From Novispirillum itersonii (lineage in GTDB: Bacteria; Pseudomonadota; Alphaproteobacteria; Rhodospirillales; Rhodospirillaceae), in the NCBI RefSeq assembly GCF_014205675.1, contig NZ_JACIIX010000004.1, forward strand, positions 124,001 through 188,000: a DNA stretch of 64,000 bases. Reading direction: 5' to 3'. Position numbers and translations under genes: made by a program. Under the pieces are notes generated by a model. It made no database searches. It was not told the origin of the DNA and was given only the letters and a program-made list of their open reading frames with translations. This document shows positions 16,646 to 28,390 of this stretch, piece by piece. How positions within the stretch are numbered: the first letter of the stretch is position 1; every line of letters starts with the position of its first letter.

Positions 16646-17761
16646 TCACACAGAAATCGGCTTGCGCCCGGTGACCCGCAGGCCGTAGCCGTCCAGACCG
16701 ATAATGTGGCGCTCGGTATTCGACAGCAGGATCATGTCACGGACCCCAAGATCCAGCAGGATCTGCGCCCCCACACCATAATCCACCAGCCGCGACCCGG
16801 CATCCGGGGCCCCCAGCCGTTCCTTCAGGCGGTCAGACAGAGTGGTGCGGTTGGCTTCCCGCAGCAGCACCACAACGCCCCGGCCTTCCGCCGCAATCAT
16901 TTCCATGGCGGCCTGCAACTGCCCATGGCGGCCGCCGTGGGTATCCCCCAGCACATCGTCCAGAACATGCATCGCATGCATGCGCACCAGAACCGGTTCA
17001 TCCGCCGCCTGAAGATCACCCTTTACCAGAGCAATATGTTCAGCATAGCCGATGGTATTGATGTAAACATTGAGTGACCATTCACCGCCGAAAGCCGACT
17101 CAAAACGGCTCTCGACCTCTTTGCGCACCAGCTTTTCGGTCCGGCGACGATAAGCGATCAGGTCGGCGATGGTGGCAATCTTCAGGCCGTGTTTCTGGGC
17201 AAACGGAATCAGGTCCGGCATCCGGGCCATGCTGCCGTCGTCATTCATAATCTCGCAGATCACGCCGGACGGATTCAGCCCGGCCAGACGGGAAATATCG
17301 ACCGCCGCCTCAGTATGCCCGGCCCGGACCAGTACGCCGCCATCCCGCGCCATCAGGGGGAAGACGTGGCCGGGGGTGGCCAGATCATCCTTCCCCTTAG
17401 ACGGGTCAATCGCCACAGCGATGGTGCGGGCGCGGTCAGACGCGGAAATACCGGTCGTCACCCCTTCTTTCGCTTCGATCGACACCGTGAAAGCGGTGGC
17501 AAGGCGCGACTGGTTATGGCTGTCCATCATCGGCAGCTTCAGCTGATGGCAGCGGTCCGCCGTCATCGACAGGCAGATCAGGCCACGGCCATACATCGCC
17601 ATGAAGTTAACCGCCGCCGGAGTGGCAAACTGCGCCGGAATGACCAGATCGCCTTCATTTTCCCGGTCTTCATCATCGACCAGAATGAACATGCGGCCGT
17701 TGCGGGCGTCTTCGATAATGTCTTCGATCGGCGACAGGTGCGCAGCAAGAGAGGTGGTCAC
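16646..17761 (-). CDS. ribB: 3,4-dihydroxy-2-butanone 4-phosphate synthase with degenerate RibA-like domain (RibBX)
   Basis: The 371-residue protein has a normal DHBP synthase domain (about residues 10-205). It includes DDEDRENEGDLVIPA, where the acidic residues bind Mg, and the conserved GHVFPL and GHTEAAVD segments. The C-terminal half has the general fold pattern of GTP cyclohydrolase II, but the place of the zinc-binding motif (C-x2-GD-x-F-x-S-x-RC-x-C) reads VLDDVLGDTHGGRHGQ and contains no Cys. This matches the RibX-type domain known from proteobacteria that do not make GTP cyclohydrolase II from this gene. The start is a GTG at 17761 with AAGGA eight bases upstream, four bases after ribE ends. 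Confidence 0.93.
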   Translation of the reverse strand: MTTSLAAHLSPIEDIIEDARNGRMFILVDDEDRENEGDLVIPAQFATPAAVNFMAMYGRGLICLSMTADRCHQLKLPMMDSHNQSRLATAFTVSIEAKEGVTTGISASDRARTIAVAIDPSKGKDDLATPGHVFPLMARDGGVLVRAGHTEAAVDISRLAGLNPSGVICEIMNDDGSMARMPDLIPFAQKHGLKIATIADLIAYRRRTEKLVRKEVESRFESAFGGEWSLNVYINTIGYAEHIALVKGDLQAADEPVLVRMHAMHVLDDVLGDTHGGRHGQLQAAMEMIAAEGRGVVVLLREANRTTLSDRLKERLGAPDAGSRLVDYGVGAQILLDLGVRDMILLSNTERHIIGLDGYGLRVTGRKPISV

Positions 17762-17765
17762 GGGC

Positions 17766-18365
17766 TTATTCCTTCTCCAGAAGGCGGGATACATAGCGCG
17801 CCAGCATGTCAATTTCCATGTTTACCCGCTTGCCCACAGCCAATTCCCCCAATGTCGTCGCCGTCTGGGTGTGGGGAATGATGTTCACGCCGAACCGCCG
17901 ACCGTCAACCTCGTTCACCGTCAGCGAAACGCCGTTGATGGTCACAGAGCCCTTGGGGGCGACGAACTTCTTCAGGGCTTCCGGGGCTTCAAACACAAGG
18001 CGGCGGGATTCATTGTCCGGACGGATCTCGACAACCGTCGCCACGCCATCAACGTGACCGGAGACGATGTGCCCGCCCAGCTCGTCACCGACCTTCAGGG
18101 CGCGCTCCAGATTGACCCGGGTCCCGGAAGCCCAGTCACCGAGCGTGGTCTTCGACAGGGTCTCTTCCGACACTTCCATCACAAACCAGTTTCCGCCAGC
18201 GTCGCGGCCCTTTTCAACCACGGTCAGGCAGACACCGTCACAGGCGATAGACGCCCCCAGATCAATACCATCCGCGTCGTAGGCGCAGGAAAACACAAAG
18301 CGGGCCTCGCCGCTGCGGTCAACGGAGCGGACCTGCCCCACATCAGTGATAATGCCGGTAAACAT
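17766..18365 (-). CDS. ribE: Riboflavin synthase alpha subunit
   Basis: This enzyme dismutates two lumazine molecules to riboflavin. The 199-residue protein has the usual two lumazine-binding repeats. The first begins MFTGIITDVGQVRSV and contains SIACDGVCLTVVE. The second begins around GHIVSGHVDGVATVVEI and contains SVTINGVSLTVNEVDG. Both repeats look intact. It sits eight bases after ribD and four bases before ribBX, which implies one transcript. Confidence 0.96.
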   Translation of the reverse strand: MFTGIITDVGQVRSVDRSGEARFVFSCAYDADGIDLGASIACDGVCLTVVEKGRDAGGNWFVMEVSEETLSKTTLGDWASGTRVNLERALKVGDELGGHIVSGHVDGVATVVEIRPDNESRRLVFEAPEALKKFVAPKGSVTINGVSLTVNEVDGRRFGVNIIPHTQTATTLGELAVGKRVNMEIDMLARYVSRLLEKE

Positions 18366-18373
18366 TTCCTGCC

Positions 18374-19483
18374 TCAGATCTTTCGTTCCAGAAACTCTAC
18401 ACTGTCTTCCCCGGCCGTGACCAGCCTGACGCGCCGGTACTGCGGGCTATCGCTCAGACGCGTCAACCCCAGCGCACCAATCCCGGTACGGGCGTCGCCG
18501 CCCAGGATCTTCGGAGCCCGGAACCACACGGCACGGTCAATCAGACCCGCCTGTAGGAAGCTGCCCGCCACCTGCCCACCCCCTTCGATCATCACCCGGG
18601 TCAGCCCCCGCGCGCCCAGTGCTGCGGCCACAGCGTGACAGTCATGCGGATCGGAAAGCGGGAGGATCTCAATCCCGGCGATTGTCAGCTGATTGACTTT
18701 TGCAGGCTCTGCCTTCAGAGCTGCGTCCGAAGTCACGACCCATACCGGAGCCTCTGCCGCCGAGCGCACCAGCGCTGCGTCCGGTGGCATCCGCAGGCGG
18801 GCATCCAGAACCACCCGCACCACCGGGCGCGGGTCCACCCCCGGCAGACGGCAGCGCAGGTCCGGATCATCGGCCAGAACCGTCCCGGAGCCGACCAGAA
18901 CCGCATCATGTTCGGCCCGCAGGCGATGGGTCAGGGCCCGGGCTTCCGGCCCGGTGATCCACTGACTGGTGCCATTGGCCAGCGCAATCCGGCCATCAAG
19001 GCTGGTCGCCGTCTTCAGCGTGAACAGTGGCCGCCCTTGCTCCACCCGCAGGAAAAACCCCAGATTATGCGCCCGCGCCTGATCGGCCAGAAGACCGTTC
19101 TGCACCAGAATTCCAGCGGCACGGAGGCGTTCCAGCCCACGCCCGGAAACCCGGGGATCACTGTCGGTCAGGGCGGAAACACAACGGCTGATCCCCGCCT
19201 CCACCAGCGCATCGGCACAGGGCGGAGTTTTGCCGAAATGGCTGCACGGCTCCAGCGTCACATAAGCCGTTGCCCCCCGGGCCTTCTCCCCGGCCTGCCG
19301 CAGGGCCATCACTTCGGCATGGGGGCGTCCGCCCGGCTGGGTCCAGCCCCGGCCAACCACCAGCCCATCGCGGACAATCACGCAGCCGACAGCCGGATTG
19401 GGCCATGTATTGCCCAATCCCCGGCGTGACAGCCGCAGAGCGGCTGCCATGTGGGCACGGTCAGAGTCAGAGAAATTCGACAT
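18374..19483 (-). CDS. ribD: Bifunctional pyrimidine deaminase/reductase
   Basis: RibD performs the second and third steps of riboflavin synthesis: deamination of the pyrimidine and then reduction of its ribosyl side chain by NADPH. Residues about 10-150 are the cytidine-deaminase fold with zinc ligands in HAEVMAL and PCSHFGKTPPCADAL. Residues about 150-360 are the reductase domain with TATSLDGRIAL and GGGQVAGSFLQ. Length 369 is normal. GAGGG lies about ten bases before the ATG. It is the first riboflavin gene in a chain following nrdR. Confidence 0.95.
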   Translation of the reverse strand: MSNFSDSDRAHMAAALRLSRRGLGNTWPNPAVGCVIVRDGLVVGRGWTQPGGRPHAEVMALRQAGEKARGATAYVTLEPCSHFGKTPPCADALVEAGISRCVSALTDSDPRVSGRGLERLRAAGILVQNGLLADQARAHNLGFFLRVEQGRPLFTLKTATSLDGRIALANGTSQWITGPEARALTHRLRAEHDAVLVGSGTVLADDPDLRCRLPGVDPRPVVRVVLDARLRMPPDAALVRSAAEAPVWVVTSDAALKAEPAKVNQLTIAGIEILPLSDPHDCHAVAAALGARGLTRVMIEGGGQVAGSFLQAGLIDRAVWFRAPKILGGDARTGIGALGLTRLSDSPQYRRVRLVTAGEDSVEFLERKI

Positions 19484-19530
19484 CGTGGGCAGCCCTCAGG
19501 ACAGCAGGTAACTCAGCAGACCAACCGGTG

Positions 19531-19995
19531 TCAGGCGCTTTTTTCAATTCCGCCAAGGCTTTCCACAAACTCCTCAAAGTCACGGGCCTCGCGGAAGTTC
19601 TTGTAGACCGAGGCATAACGGACATAGGCAACCGGGTCGAGGGCCTGCAAGGCCTCCATCACCATTTCGCCGATGCTGGTGGACGGGATATCGCTTTCCC
19701 CGGAGCTTTCCAGACGCCGCTGAATGCTGTTGACCACACGCTCGATCCGTTCTTCATCCACCTTGCGCTTGCGGCAAGCGATGCTGATCGAGCGCACCAG
19801 CTTGTCGCGGTCAAAGGGAACCCGCTGGCCATTCTTTTTGGTGATGATCAGGTCCCGCAGCTGAACCCGCTCAAACGTGGTGAACCGCGACGAACAGGCC
19901 GGGCAGAACCGCCGCCGCCGGATTGCCGAATTATCTTCGGTCGGGCGGGAATCTTTGACCTGTGTATCATCGTGACCACAAAACGGACAGCGCAT
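19531..19995 (-). CDS. nrdR: Transcriptional repressor NrdR
   Basis: NrdR represses ribonucleotide reductase genes by sensing nucleotides. The 154-residue protein begins [17 protein letters not shown], continues to [13 protein letters not shown], and so has a four-Cys zinc ribbon at Cys3, 6, 31 and 34. The ATP-cone follows with the conserved [14 protein letters not shown] segment. It sits between glyA and ribD, a frequent arrangement in alphaproteobacteria. It is the first gene after a glyA terminator, so the nrdR-ribD chain probably has a promoter in the 190-base gap. Confidence 0.96.
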   Translation of the reverse strand: MRCPFCGHDDTQVKDSRPTEDNSAIRRRRFCPACSSRFTTFERVQLRDLIITKKNGQRVPFDRDKLVRSISIACRKRKVDEERIERVVNSIQRRLESSGESDIPSTSIGEMVMEALQALDPVAYVRYASVYKNFREARDFEEFVESLGGIEKSA

Positions 19996-20131
19996 CCATC
20001 ATCCCCGTAACTGCGGCGGCTGGCCGGATACCCCGGCGAACCCCCGATGATGTGGGTATATCGCCAGACCCTACACCATCTTGTTGAAAAGAGTGAGAGC
20101 CTTTCCCCGTGCCCGGCAGGAAAAGGCCCTG

Positions 20132-20174
20132 AAAAGAAAAGACCGGCGCGGCAGGGCACCCCCACCGCGCCGGT
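20132..20174 (-). terminator. Rho-independent terminator of glyA
   Basis: A 10-bp GC-rich stem (20142-20151 with 20165-20174) is followed on the minus strand by a T-rich run (20132-20140). It lies 14 bases after the glyA stop codon and separates glyA from nrdR. Confidence 0.75.
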
Positions 20175-20187
20175 CCCGCAGAAAAAA

Positions 20188-21477
20188 TTACAGGGTCGGG
20201 TAAATCGGGAAGCGACCGCACAGTTCCGCCACTTCCGCCCGCACCGCAGCCTCAACCGCCGAATTGTCTTCACGGTTGGCGGCCAGACCGTCGAGGACGC
20301 GCACGATCAGGCGGCCGATCTGACGGAACTCTTCTTCCCCGAAGCCACGGGTGGTGCCCGCCGGGGTGCCCAGACGGACGCCGGAGGTAACAGTCGGCTT
20401 TTCAGGGTCGAACGGGATCCCGTTCTTGTTACAGGTGATCCCGGCCTGCTCCAGAGCATGCTCGGTGATGTTGCCGGTCAGGCCCTTCGGGCGCAGGTCC
20501 ACCAGCATCACATGGGTGTCGGTGCCGCCGGAGACGATATCCAGACCGCCCTTGACCAGTTCCTCGGCCAGTGCCTTGGCATTGGTGACGATCTGGGCGG
20601 CATAATCCTTGAATTCCGGCTTCAGCGCTTCGCCGAAGGCAACGGCCTTGGCGGCGATGATGTGCATCAGCGGGCCGCCCTGCAACCCGGGGAACACCGC
20701 AGAATTGAACTTCTTGCCCAGATCCGGGTTGTTGGACAGGATCATGCCGCCACGCGGACCGCGCAGGGTCTTGTGAGTGGTGGTGGTGACCACGTCGGCG
20801 TAGGGCAGCGGGTTCGGATGGGCACCACCGGCGACCAGACCGGCGAAGTGAGCCATATCGACCATCAGATACGCCCCGACCTTATCGGCAATGGCGCGGA
20901 AACGGGCGAAATCGATCTGGCGCGGAATGGCCGAGCCACCGGCGATGATCAGCTTCGGCTGATGCTCAACAGCCAGACGCTCGACTTCATCATAGTCGAT
21001 CAGGCTGTCTTCCTTGCGCACACCGTACTGCACGGCCTTGAACCACTTGCCGGACTGGGCCGGAGCGGCACCGTGGGTCAGGTGGCCGCCGGCGGCAAGG
21101 CTCATGCCGAGGATGGTGTCACCCGGCTGGAGCAGGGCCATCATCACCGCGCCATTGGCCTGGCAGCCGGAATGCGGCTGAACGTTGGCATATTCAGCGC
21201 CGAACAGCTTTTTGGCACGGTCAATCGCCAGCGCTTCGGCCACGTCGACGAATTCACAGCCGCCGTAGTAGCGCTTGCCCGGATAGCCTTCAGCGTACTT
21301 GTTGGTCAGCACGGTTCCGGCGGCATCCAGCACCGCCTTCGACACAATGTTTTCCGAGGCGATCAGCTCGATCTGGTCCTGCTGACGGCCCAGTTCGCTG
21401 GTGACGGCCGCCATCAGCTCCGGATCAGCATCCGCGAGGGAGGAGGAAAAAAAGCTGGAGGGCACTGCGTACGTCAT
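20188..21477 (-). CDS. glyA: Serine hydroxymethyltransferase
   Basis: GlyA interconverts serine and glycine and supplies 5,10-methylene-THF. The 429-residue protein carries the PLP lysine in [16 protein letters not shown] (Lys236), the cofactor-binding HSGCQANGA and DMAHFAGL, and the substrate segment [10 protein letters not shown]. Length and motifs are standard. It lies between rpiB and nrdR on the same strand and is followed by a hairpin terminator. Confidence 0.97.
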   Translation of the reverse strand: MTYAVPSSFFSSSLADADPELMAAVTSELGRQQDQIELIASENIVSKAVLDAAGTVLTNKYAEGYPGKRYYGGCEFVDVAEALAIDRAKKLFGAEYANVQPHSGCQANGAVMMALLQPGDTILGMSLAAGGHLTHGAAPAQSGKWFKAVQYGVRKEDSLIDYDEVERLAVEHQPKLIIAGGSAIPRQIDFARFRAIADKVGAYLMVDMAHFAGLVAGGAHPNPLPYADVVTTTTHKTLRGPRGGMILSNNPDLGKKFNSAVFPGLQGGPLMHIIAAKAVAFGEALKPEFKDYAAQIVTNAKALAEELVKGGLDIVSGGTDTHVMLVDLRPKGLTGNITEHALEQAGITCNKNGIPFDPEKPTVTSGVRLGTPAGTTRGFGEEEFRQIGRLIVRVLDGLAANREDNSAVEAAVRAEVAELCGRFPIYPTL

Positions 21478-21599
21478 GAGTGAGTGTATCCTCTGACAGA
21501 AACCCCGCTGAGGGGCGAAATTCCGGGACCGGGCGGCAAAGACACAGGATCAGGCTGCGCCCACAGTCAACTGAAAGGCTTGAATAAGCCCTCCCGCCG

Positions 21600-22037
21600 T
21601 CAGCTCATCTTCTCGATGCGGCGGGCATGGCGCCCCCCGGCGAACGGGGTCGACAGGAACAGGTCAAGGCAATCCTTGGCCGTTTCCGGGCCGGTGGTGC
21701 GGCCCCCCATCACCAGAACATTGGCGTCGTTATGTTCGCGGCACATCCGCGCCCCGTAGCCGTCGTGCACCAGAGCGGCGCGGACATGACGGTGACGGTT
21801 GGCAGCAATGGAGATGCCGATGCCGCTGCCGCACAGCAGCACACCCCGGCTGGCGCGGCCATCCTTCAGAGCCCCGGCGACAGCGTCGGCAAAATCCGGA
21901 TAGTCGACCGACTCAGTCCCGTGGGTGCCGAGATCCAGAACGGTCAGACCCTTCTGTTCCATGTGCTGCTTCAGCAGCGCCTTCATCTCCAGGGCACCGT
22001 GGTCGGAGGCGATCACAATGACGTCATGACTGCTCAT
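21600..22037 (-). CDS. rpiB: Ribose-5-phosphate isomerase B
   Basis: RpiB interconverts ribose 5-phosphate and ribulose 5-phosphate. The 145-residue protein has the RpiB opening IASDHGALEMKALL, the GTHGTESVDYPDFA phosphate loop, the GVLLCGSGIGISIAANR motif whose Cys is the general base, and RTTGPETAKDCLDLFL at the end. It lies upstream of glyA on the same strand, with 122 bases between them. Ribose phosphate supply fits the neighbouring riboflavin and nucleotide genes, though this is common neighbourhood rather than proof. Confidence 0.95.
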   Translation of the reverse strand: MSSHDVIVIASDHGALEMKALLKQHMEQKGLTVLDLGTHGTESVDYPDFADAVAGALKDGRASRGVLLCGSGIGISIAANRHRHVRAALVHDGYGARMCREHNDANVLVMGGRTTGPETAKDCLDLFLSTPFAGGRHARRIEKMS

Positions 22038-22215
22038 CGGGGTAACTCTCTCGTCGGAGCGGCGAAAACTGCGCGTTCCTTAACACAGGATCTGCATCAA
22101 TTCCAACCGGCGCCTTTACCCTGCGGCGGGAAAAGGCGTCCTACCGGACAATTATCGCAGATTATCCCACCGAAACCGCTTGTCACCGCAGCCACTGCGG
22201 ACGGGCGACAGACAG

Positions 22216-22422
22216 TTATCCCGCTCTCTTTGCCAGCACCGACTGCAACCGGCGTAACGCTGCCAGCTGCATCGATGACCGCGCCAGAGTCGCCGGACAG
22301 GTCACCTTGACCTCGGTTCCGGTCGCGGCATGGATCGCCGTCACCTGCGCCGCGTTGCCCAGAACCCGGATCTCAAAGTACACAGGGCCGATATCATCGG
22401 GTTTAGTGGGCAATCCGGTCAT
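22216..22422 (-). CDS. Small conserved hypothetical protein
   Basis: The 68-residue protein reads as a short mixed alpha/beta domain: VYFEIRVLGNAAQVTAIHAATGTEV then a helical, Arg-rich end SSMQLAALRRLQSVLAK. It resembles a small family seen in Rhodospirillales near mmsB and rpiB (I recall it as DUF6898-like, not verified). It has no signal or membrane segment. It lies 89 bases upstream of the end of rpiB's neighbour block, between rpiB and mmsB on the same strand. Function is unknown; it may be part of the rpiB or mmsB transcript. Confidence 0.6.
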   Translation of the reverse strand: MTGLPTKPDDIGPVYFEIRVLGNAAQVTAIHAATGTEVKVTCPATLARSSMQLAALRRLQSVLAKRAG

Positions 22423-22511
22423 CGCGCAGGCTCCGGCAGAAATGAAAATCGGCAGAGGCCTGACATAACGCTGTCAGCCCCCTGCCGCAAGCCACCCGAT
22501 TTCTTCGGGGC

Positions 22512-23405
22512 TTATTTCATATCGCCGTCAAGCATCTTGATAATGCCGGAAAAATCGACCCCGCCGAGCCCGGCATTGCTGAACAGCTGATACAGGGATT
22601 CCGCAGCCGCCCCAAGCGGGGTGGAGGCCCCAGCCCGGGCCGCCGCTTCCTGCGACAGCTTCAGATCCTTCAGCATCATGTCCGCCGCAAAGCCGGGGGT
22701 ATAGCCCCGGTTGGCCGGCGAGGTCGGAACCGGCCCCGGAACCGGACAGTAGGAGGTCATCGACCAGTTCTGCCCCGACGCCTTCGACGAGATATCAAAC
22801 AGCTTCTGGGCATCCAGACCCAGACGCTTGGCCAGCATAAAGGCTTCAGAGGTGCCGATCATGCAGATGCCCAGCAGCATGTTATTGCAGATCTTGGCCG
22901 CCTGCCCGTTGCCCGGCCCACCGGCATGAACGATGGTCTTGCCCATCGCCTCCAGCATCGGGCGGGCGCGTTCAAAGGCCGCATCCGGTCCGCCGACCAT
23001 GAAGGTCAGCGTGCCGCCTTCAGCCCCGGCGGTGCCGCCGGAGACCGGGGCATCGACCATCGCCATCCCCGCTTCTTCCGCCGCCTTGGCGACCGCCCGG
23101 GCGCTGTCGACATCAACGGTGGAGCAGTCAATCATCAGCGCGCCCTTCGGGGCCACCGACAGCACGCCGCCGTCGTTGCAGTACACGGCCCGCACATGCT
23201 GACCGGCCGGCAGCATGGTCACCACCACATCGGCCCCGGCTGCTGCCTCCGCCGCTGAAGCCACGGCAACGCAGCCGCGCTCCACCGCCTTGGCAACAGA
23301 CTCCTTTGACAGGTCAAAAGCCCGCACCGTGTGCCCGGCCTTTGCCAGATTGCCTGCCATCGGGCCACCCATATTGCCCAGACCGATAAACCCGATCACC
23401 GCCAT
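22512..23405 (-). CDS. mmsB: 3-hydroxyisobutyrate dehydrogenase
   Basis: This enzyme oxidises 3-hydroxyisobutyrate to methylmalonate semialdehyde in valine breakdown. The 297-residue protein opens with the NAD-binding GFIGLGNMGGPMAGNLAKAGH. The substrate motif DAPVSGGTAGAEGGTL follows at about residue 117, and the catalytic Lys lies in GQAAKICNNMLLG. The length is standard. It is the last gene of a minus-strand set with a 3-hydroxyisobutyryl-CoA hydrolase and an acyl-CoA dehydrogenase, which together give three consecutive steps of valine catabolism. Confidence 0.93.
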   Translation of the reverse strand: MAVIGFIGLGNMGGPMAGNLAKAGHTVRAFDLSKESVAKAVERGCVAVASAAEAAAGADVVVTMLPAGQHVRAVYCNDGGVLSVAPKGALMIDCSTVDVDSARAVAKAAEEAGMAMVDAPVSGGTAGAEGGTLTFMVGGPDAAFERARPMLEAMGKTIVHAGGPGNGQAAKICNNMLLGICMIGTSEAFMLAKRLGLDAQKLFDISSKASGQNWSMTSYCPVPGPVPTSPANRGYTPGFAADMMLKDLKLSQEAAARAGASTPLGAAAESLYQLFSNAGLGGVDFSGIIKMLDGDMK

Positions 23406-23460
23406 GACGTTTCACTCCAGATAGTTCGTTATCAGCCTGTTATCGGCTATTTATAAAAAA

Positions 23461-24525
23461 TTACGCGAAGGTCAGTTCGCCTGCGTCAGCCGGGGCGAAG
23501 AAGCCTTCAACCACCGCCGGATCCACATCAGCCAGCGCCGACGGCGACCATTTCGGCGCATGGTCCTTATCAATGATCACCGCCCGCACGCCTTCGGCCA
23601 GATCCGCCGTCATGCCAATGCGCGGCGACACCCGGTATTCCAGCTGCATGGCCTCATCGAAGGTTTCCAGCGCCGCGCCTTTGCGAATCTGCGCAAAGGT
23701 GATCTTGAGAGAGCTCGGAGACATTTTTCCAAGCAGATGCAGCGTCTTGTCCGCCCATTCTCCACCCTCTTCCTGAAGGGCGGAAACAATCGCCTCGACG
23801 CTGTCCTTGCTGAAGCAGCGGTCAATCGCCGCACGCTGATCCGCCAGCGGGGCCGGACCGGGATCCTGATGGAACTGATCGAGAACCGCCGTCACCGCAG
23901 CAGAACCGGAAACCCCTTGCAAAGCCGCAATCAGGGCCTCCTGCTTTTCCGCCGGAACATAGTGGGTGGCAACCCCGGTATACAGGCAGTCCGCCGCCTT
24001 CAGCCGGGCCCCGGTCAGGGCCATATACATGCCGATGGCCCCCGGCAGACGCGGCAGAAACCATGTTCCCCCGACATCAGGGAACAGCCCGATCGCCGTC
24101 TCCGGCATGGCGAACAGCGTCCGCTCGGTGGCAACCCGGTGCGATCCATGCACCGACAGCCCGACGCCGCCGCCCATGGTCACACCATCCATCAGCGCGA
24201 CATAGGGTTTACCGTAGACCTTGATCAGCCGGTTCAGGCGGTATTCCTCGCCAAAGAACGCCCGCAGATAGGCCACATCCCCGGCGCGGTTGGCTTCCCA
24301 CATCCGGCGGATATCGCCCCCGGCGCAGAATGCTTTTTCCCCGGCCCCTTCGACCACCACGACGGAAACGGCATGATCCGCCGCCAGACGGCGGAGCAGC
24401 GGGTCCATGGCGCGGACACCGTCCAGCGTCAGGGCGTTGAGCGCCTTCGGGCGATTGAGGGTGACACGGGCAACGCCGTTAGTGACGGACGACAGAATTT
24501 CGTCAGCAGTTTCAACAGATGACAT
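23461..24525 (-). CDS. 3-hydroxyisobutyryl-CoA hydrolase (enoyl-CoA hydratase/isomerase family)
   Basis: The 354-residue protein is an enoyl-CoA hydratase superfamily member of the HIBYL-CoA hydrolase type. The size, roughly 350 rather than 260, and the segments GAGEKAFCAGGDIR, DGVTMGGGVGLSVHGSHR and AMPETAIGLFPDVGGT fit this subgroup. The product feeds mmsB. I start at the ATG at 24525 with GAGGA five bases upstream. It lies between the acyl-CoA dehydrogenase and mmsB, 56 bases or fewer from each, and is probably co-transcribed. Confidence 0.9.
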   Translation of the reverse strand: MSSVETADEILSSVTNGVARVTLNRPKALNALTLDGVRAMDPLLRRLAADHAVSVVVVEGAGEKAFCAGGDIRRMWEANRAGDVAYLRAFFGEEYRLNRLIKVYGKPYVALMDGVTMGGGVGLSVHGSHRVATERTLFAMPETAIGLFPDVGGTWFLPRLPGAIGMYMALTGARLKAADCLYTGVATHYVPAEKQEALIAALQGVSGSAAVTAVLDQFHQDPGPAPLADQRAAIDRCFSKDSVEAIVSALQEEGGEWADKTLHLLGKMSPSSLKITFAQIRKGAALETFDEAMQLEYRVSPRIGMTADLAEGVRAVIIDKDHAPKWSPSALADVDPAVVEGFFAPADAGELTFA

Positions 24526-24581
24526 GGGAGTCCTCAAAATTCAGATCAGAAAGAAAAACAGCACCGCCCGCAGATACCGGA

Positions 24582-25721
24582 TCAGGCATCAAGCATCTTG
24601 CGGGCGATGATCACCCGCATGATTTCGTTGGTGCCTTCCAGAATCTGGTGCACGCGAAGATCGCGCAGCAGGCGTTCAATCGGGTATTCCCGCACGTAGC
24701 CATAACCGCCATGCAATTGCAGGGCATCGTTGACCACAGTGAAGCCGGTGTCGGTGGCCAGACGCTTGGCCATGGCGCACAGCTTGGTGGCATCCGGGGA
24801 CCGGGCATCCAGTGCCGACGCGGCGCGGTGCAGCAGCAGCCGGGCAGCCGTCAGTTCCGTCTCCATATCCGCCAGCCGGAATTGCAGGGCCTGAAACTCG
24901 GCCAGCGCCTTTCCGAACTGCTTGCGGACCTGCGTGTATTCCAGCGCCGCCGCCAGTGCCGCCTTGGCACCCCCAAGGGAACAGGCCCCGATGTTCAGGC
25001 GGCCACCGTCAAGACCCATCATCGCGATCTTGAAGCCCTGTCCTTCTTCGCCAAGGCGGTTCTCCACCGGTACCCGGCAGTTTTCGAAGATCACAGCAGA
25101 GGTCGGCTGACTCCGCCACCCCATCTTTTCTTCCTGCTTGCCGAAAGACAGGCCGGGCGTATCCTTCGGCACCACCAGCGTCGAAATACCCTTCGGCCCC
25201 TCGCCGCCGGTGCGGACCATCACCACGTAAACATCCGAACGGCCACCGCCGGAGATGAACGCCTTGGAACCGTTGAGGACATAATGATCCCCATCCCGCT
25301 CGGCCCGGGTCTTCAGGCTGGCGGCATCAGACCCCGCCCCCGGTTCGGTCAGGCAATAGCTGGCGAAGTGCTCCATGGTGCACAGCTTCGGCAGAAAGCG
25401 CTGGCGCTGTTCCTCGTTCCCGAAGCGGTCAATCATCCATGCCGCCATGTTATGAATAGAGATATAGGCCGCCGTCGACGGACAGGCTGCCGCCAGCTCC
25501 TCGAAGATGATCGCCGCATCAAGCCGGGTCAGTGACGACCCACCGACATCATCCCGCACATAAATCCCGGCAAAGCCCAGCTCCGCTGCCTTGCGCAGGG
25601 TGGCTTCGGGGAACGTATGGTTTTCATCCCAGTCTTTGGCAAACGGGGCCATTTCGGTCTGGGCAAAATCACGAGCCACGTCCTGAAACTGGCTCTGCTC
25701 CTCGGTGAGGGCGAAATCCAT
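24582..25721 (-). CDS. Acyl-CoA dehydrogenase, isobutyryl-CoA type
   Basis: The 379-residue flavoprotein has the standard acyl-CoA dehydrogenase build. The FAD/substrate motif [15 protein letters not shown] is present, as are [10 protein letters not shown] and the C-terminal [21 protein letters not shown], followed by [10 protein letters not shown]. Its context with the 3-hydroxyisobutyryl-CoA hydrolase and mmsB points to isobutyryl-CoA, the valine intermediate, as substrate; that is an inference. It is the first gene of the minus-strand operon and has a strong promoter match at 25785-25812. Confidence 0.88.
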   Translation of the reverse strand: MDFALTEEQSQFQDVARDFAQTEMAPFAKDWDENHTFPEATLRKAAELGFAGIYVRDDVGGSSLTRLDAAIIFEELAAACPSTAAYISIHNMAAWMIDRFGNEEQRQRFLPKLCTMEHFASYCLTEPGAGSDAASLKTRAERDGDHYVLNGSKAFISGGGRSDVYVVMVRTGGEGPKGISTLVVPKDTPGLSFGKQEEKMGWRSQPTSAVIFENCRVPVENRLGEEGQGFKIAMMGLDGGRLNIGACSLGGAKAALAAALEYTQVRKQFGKALAEFQALQFRLADMETELTAARLLLHRAASALDARSPDATKLCAMAKRLATDTGFTVVNDALQLHGGYGYVREYPIERLLRDLRVHQILEGTNEIMRVIIARKMLDA

Positions 25722-25784
25722 CGGTTTCCTCCTGGGGGTCCCCCGCCTGTGGCTCTGGCCACGCCGGGATGTGTGTTTTGTCCG

Positions 25785-25812
25785 ATGATACCGCCTTCCC
25801 GGCCGCTGTCAA
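25785..25812 (-). promoter_or_regulatory. Candidate sigma-70 promoter of the valine operon
   Basis: On the minus strand a perfect TTGACA (25807-25812) and TATCAT (25785-25790) are separated by 16 bases, 63 bases upstream of the acyl-CoA dehydrogenase start. A candidate operator lies just upstream, at 25816-25825. Confidence 0.7.
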
Positions 25813-25815
25813 ATC

Positions 25816-25825
25816 TTGCATACAA
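25816..25825. promoter_or_regulatory. Candidate GntR-type operator TTGCATACAA
   Basis: This 10-bp near-palindrome differs at one position from TTGTATACAA. It directly abuts the -35 box of the valine-operon promoter. Similar sites lie upstream of the gntR gene (29369) and of dctQM (40647). The shared regulator is an inference. Confidence 0.4.
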
Positions 25826-25997
25826 TTTGCCGAGACATTCCATACACAGCGGCAATGACCGCCATAACACAGAATCACCTTGTTGTATGTTTTCCTAAAA
25901 CAGCATGCGGCGATACTATGTCTCCTTGACAGGCGATCCCGGGTCCGCAACTCTCGTGGCGGAATAGCAAGAACTGTCACCCCGGAGCGCCCAAAGA

Positions 25998-28330
<2,333 letters not shown>

Positions 28331-28350
28331 CCCGTTCCACGATACCGAAG

Positions 28351-28386
28351 AAAACGGCGGCTCTGTCACGGGCCGCCGTTTTCGTT
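28351..28386. terminator. Bidirectional Rho-independent terminator
   Basis: An 11-bp stem (28351-28361 with 28372-28382) has a ten-base loop and T-rich flanks on both strands. It separates converging hemB and the alpha/beta hydrolase gene. Confidence 0.85.
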
Positions 28387-28390
28387 TAAC

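Noticed and set aside
16577-19530. FMN riboswitch in the riboflavin genes
   Set aside because: The gaps between ribD, ribE, ribB and ribH are short (4 to 69 bases) and none contains the conserved core of the FMN switch.
25826-25997. Possible SAM or SAH riboswitch upstream of metY
   Set aside because: metY leaders in alphaproteobacteria often carry such switches, but I could not match the conserved core of SAM-II, SAM-V or SAM/SAH types. Only a weak hairpin (25944-25963) is present. A covariance-model search would settle it.
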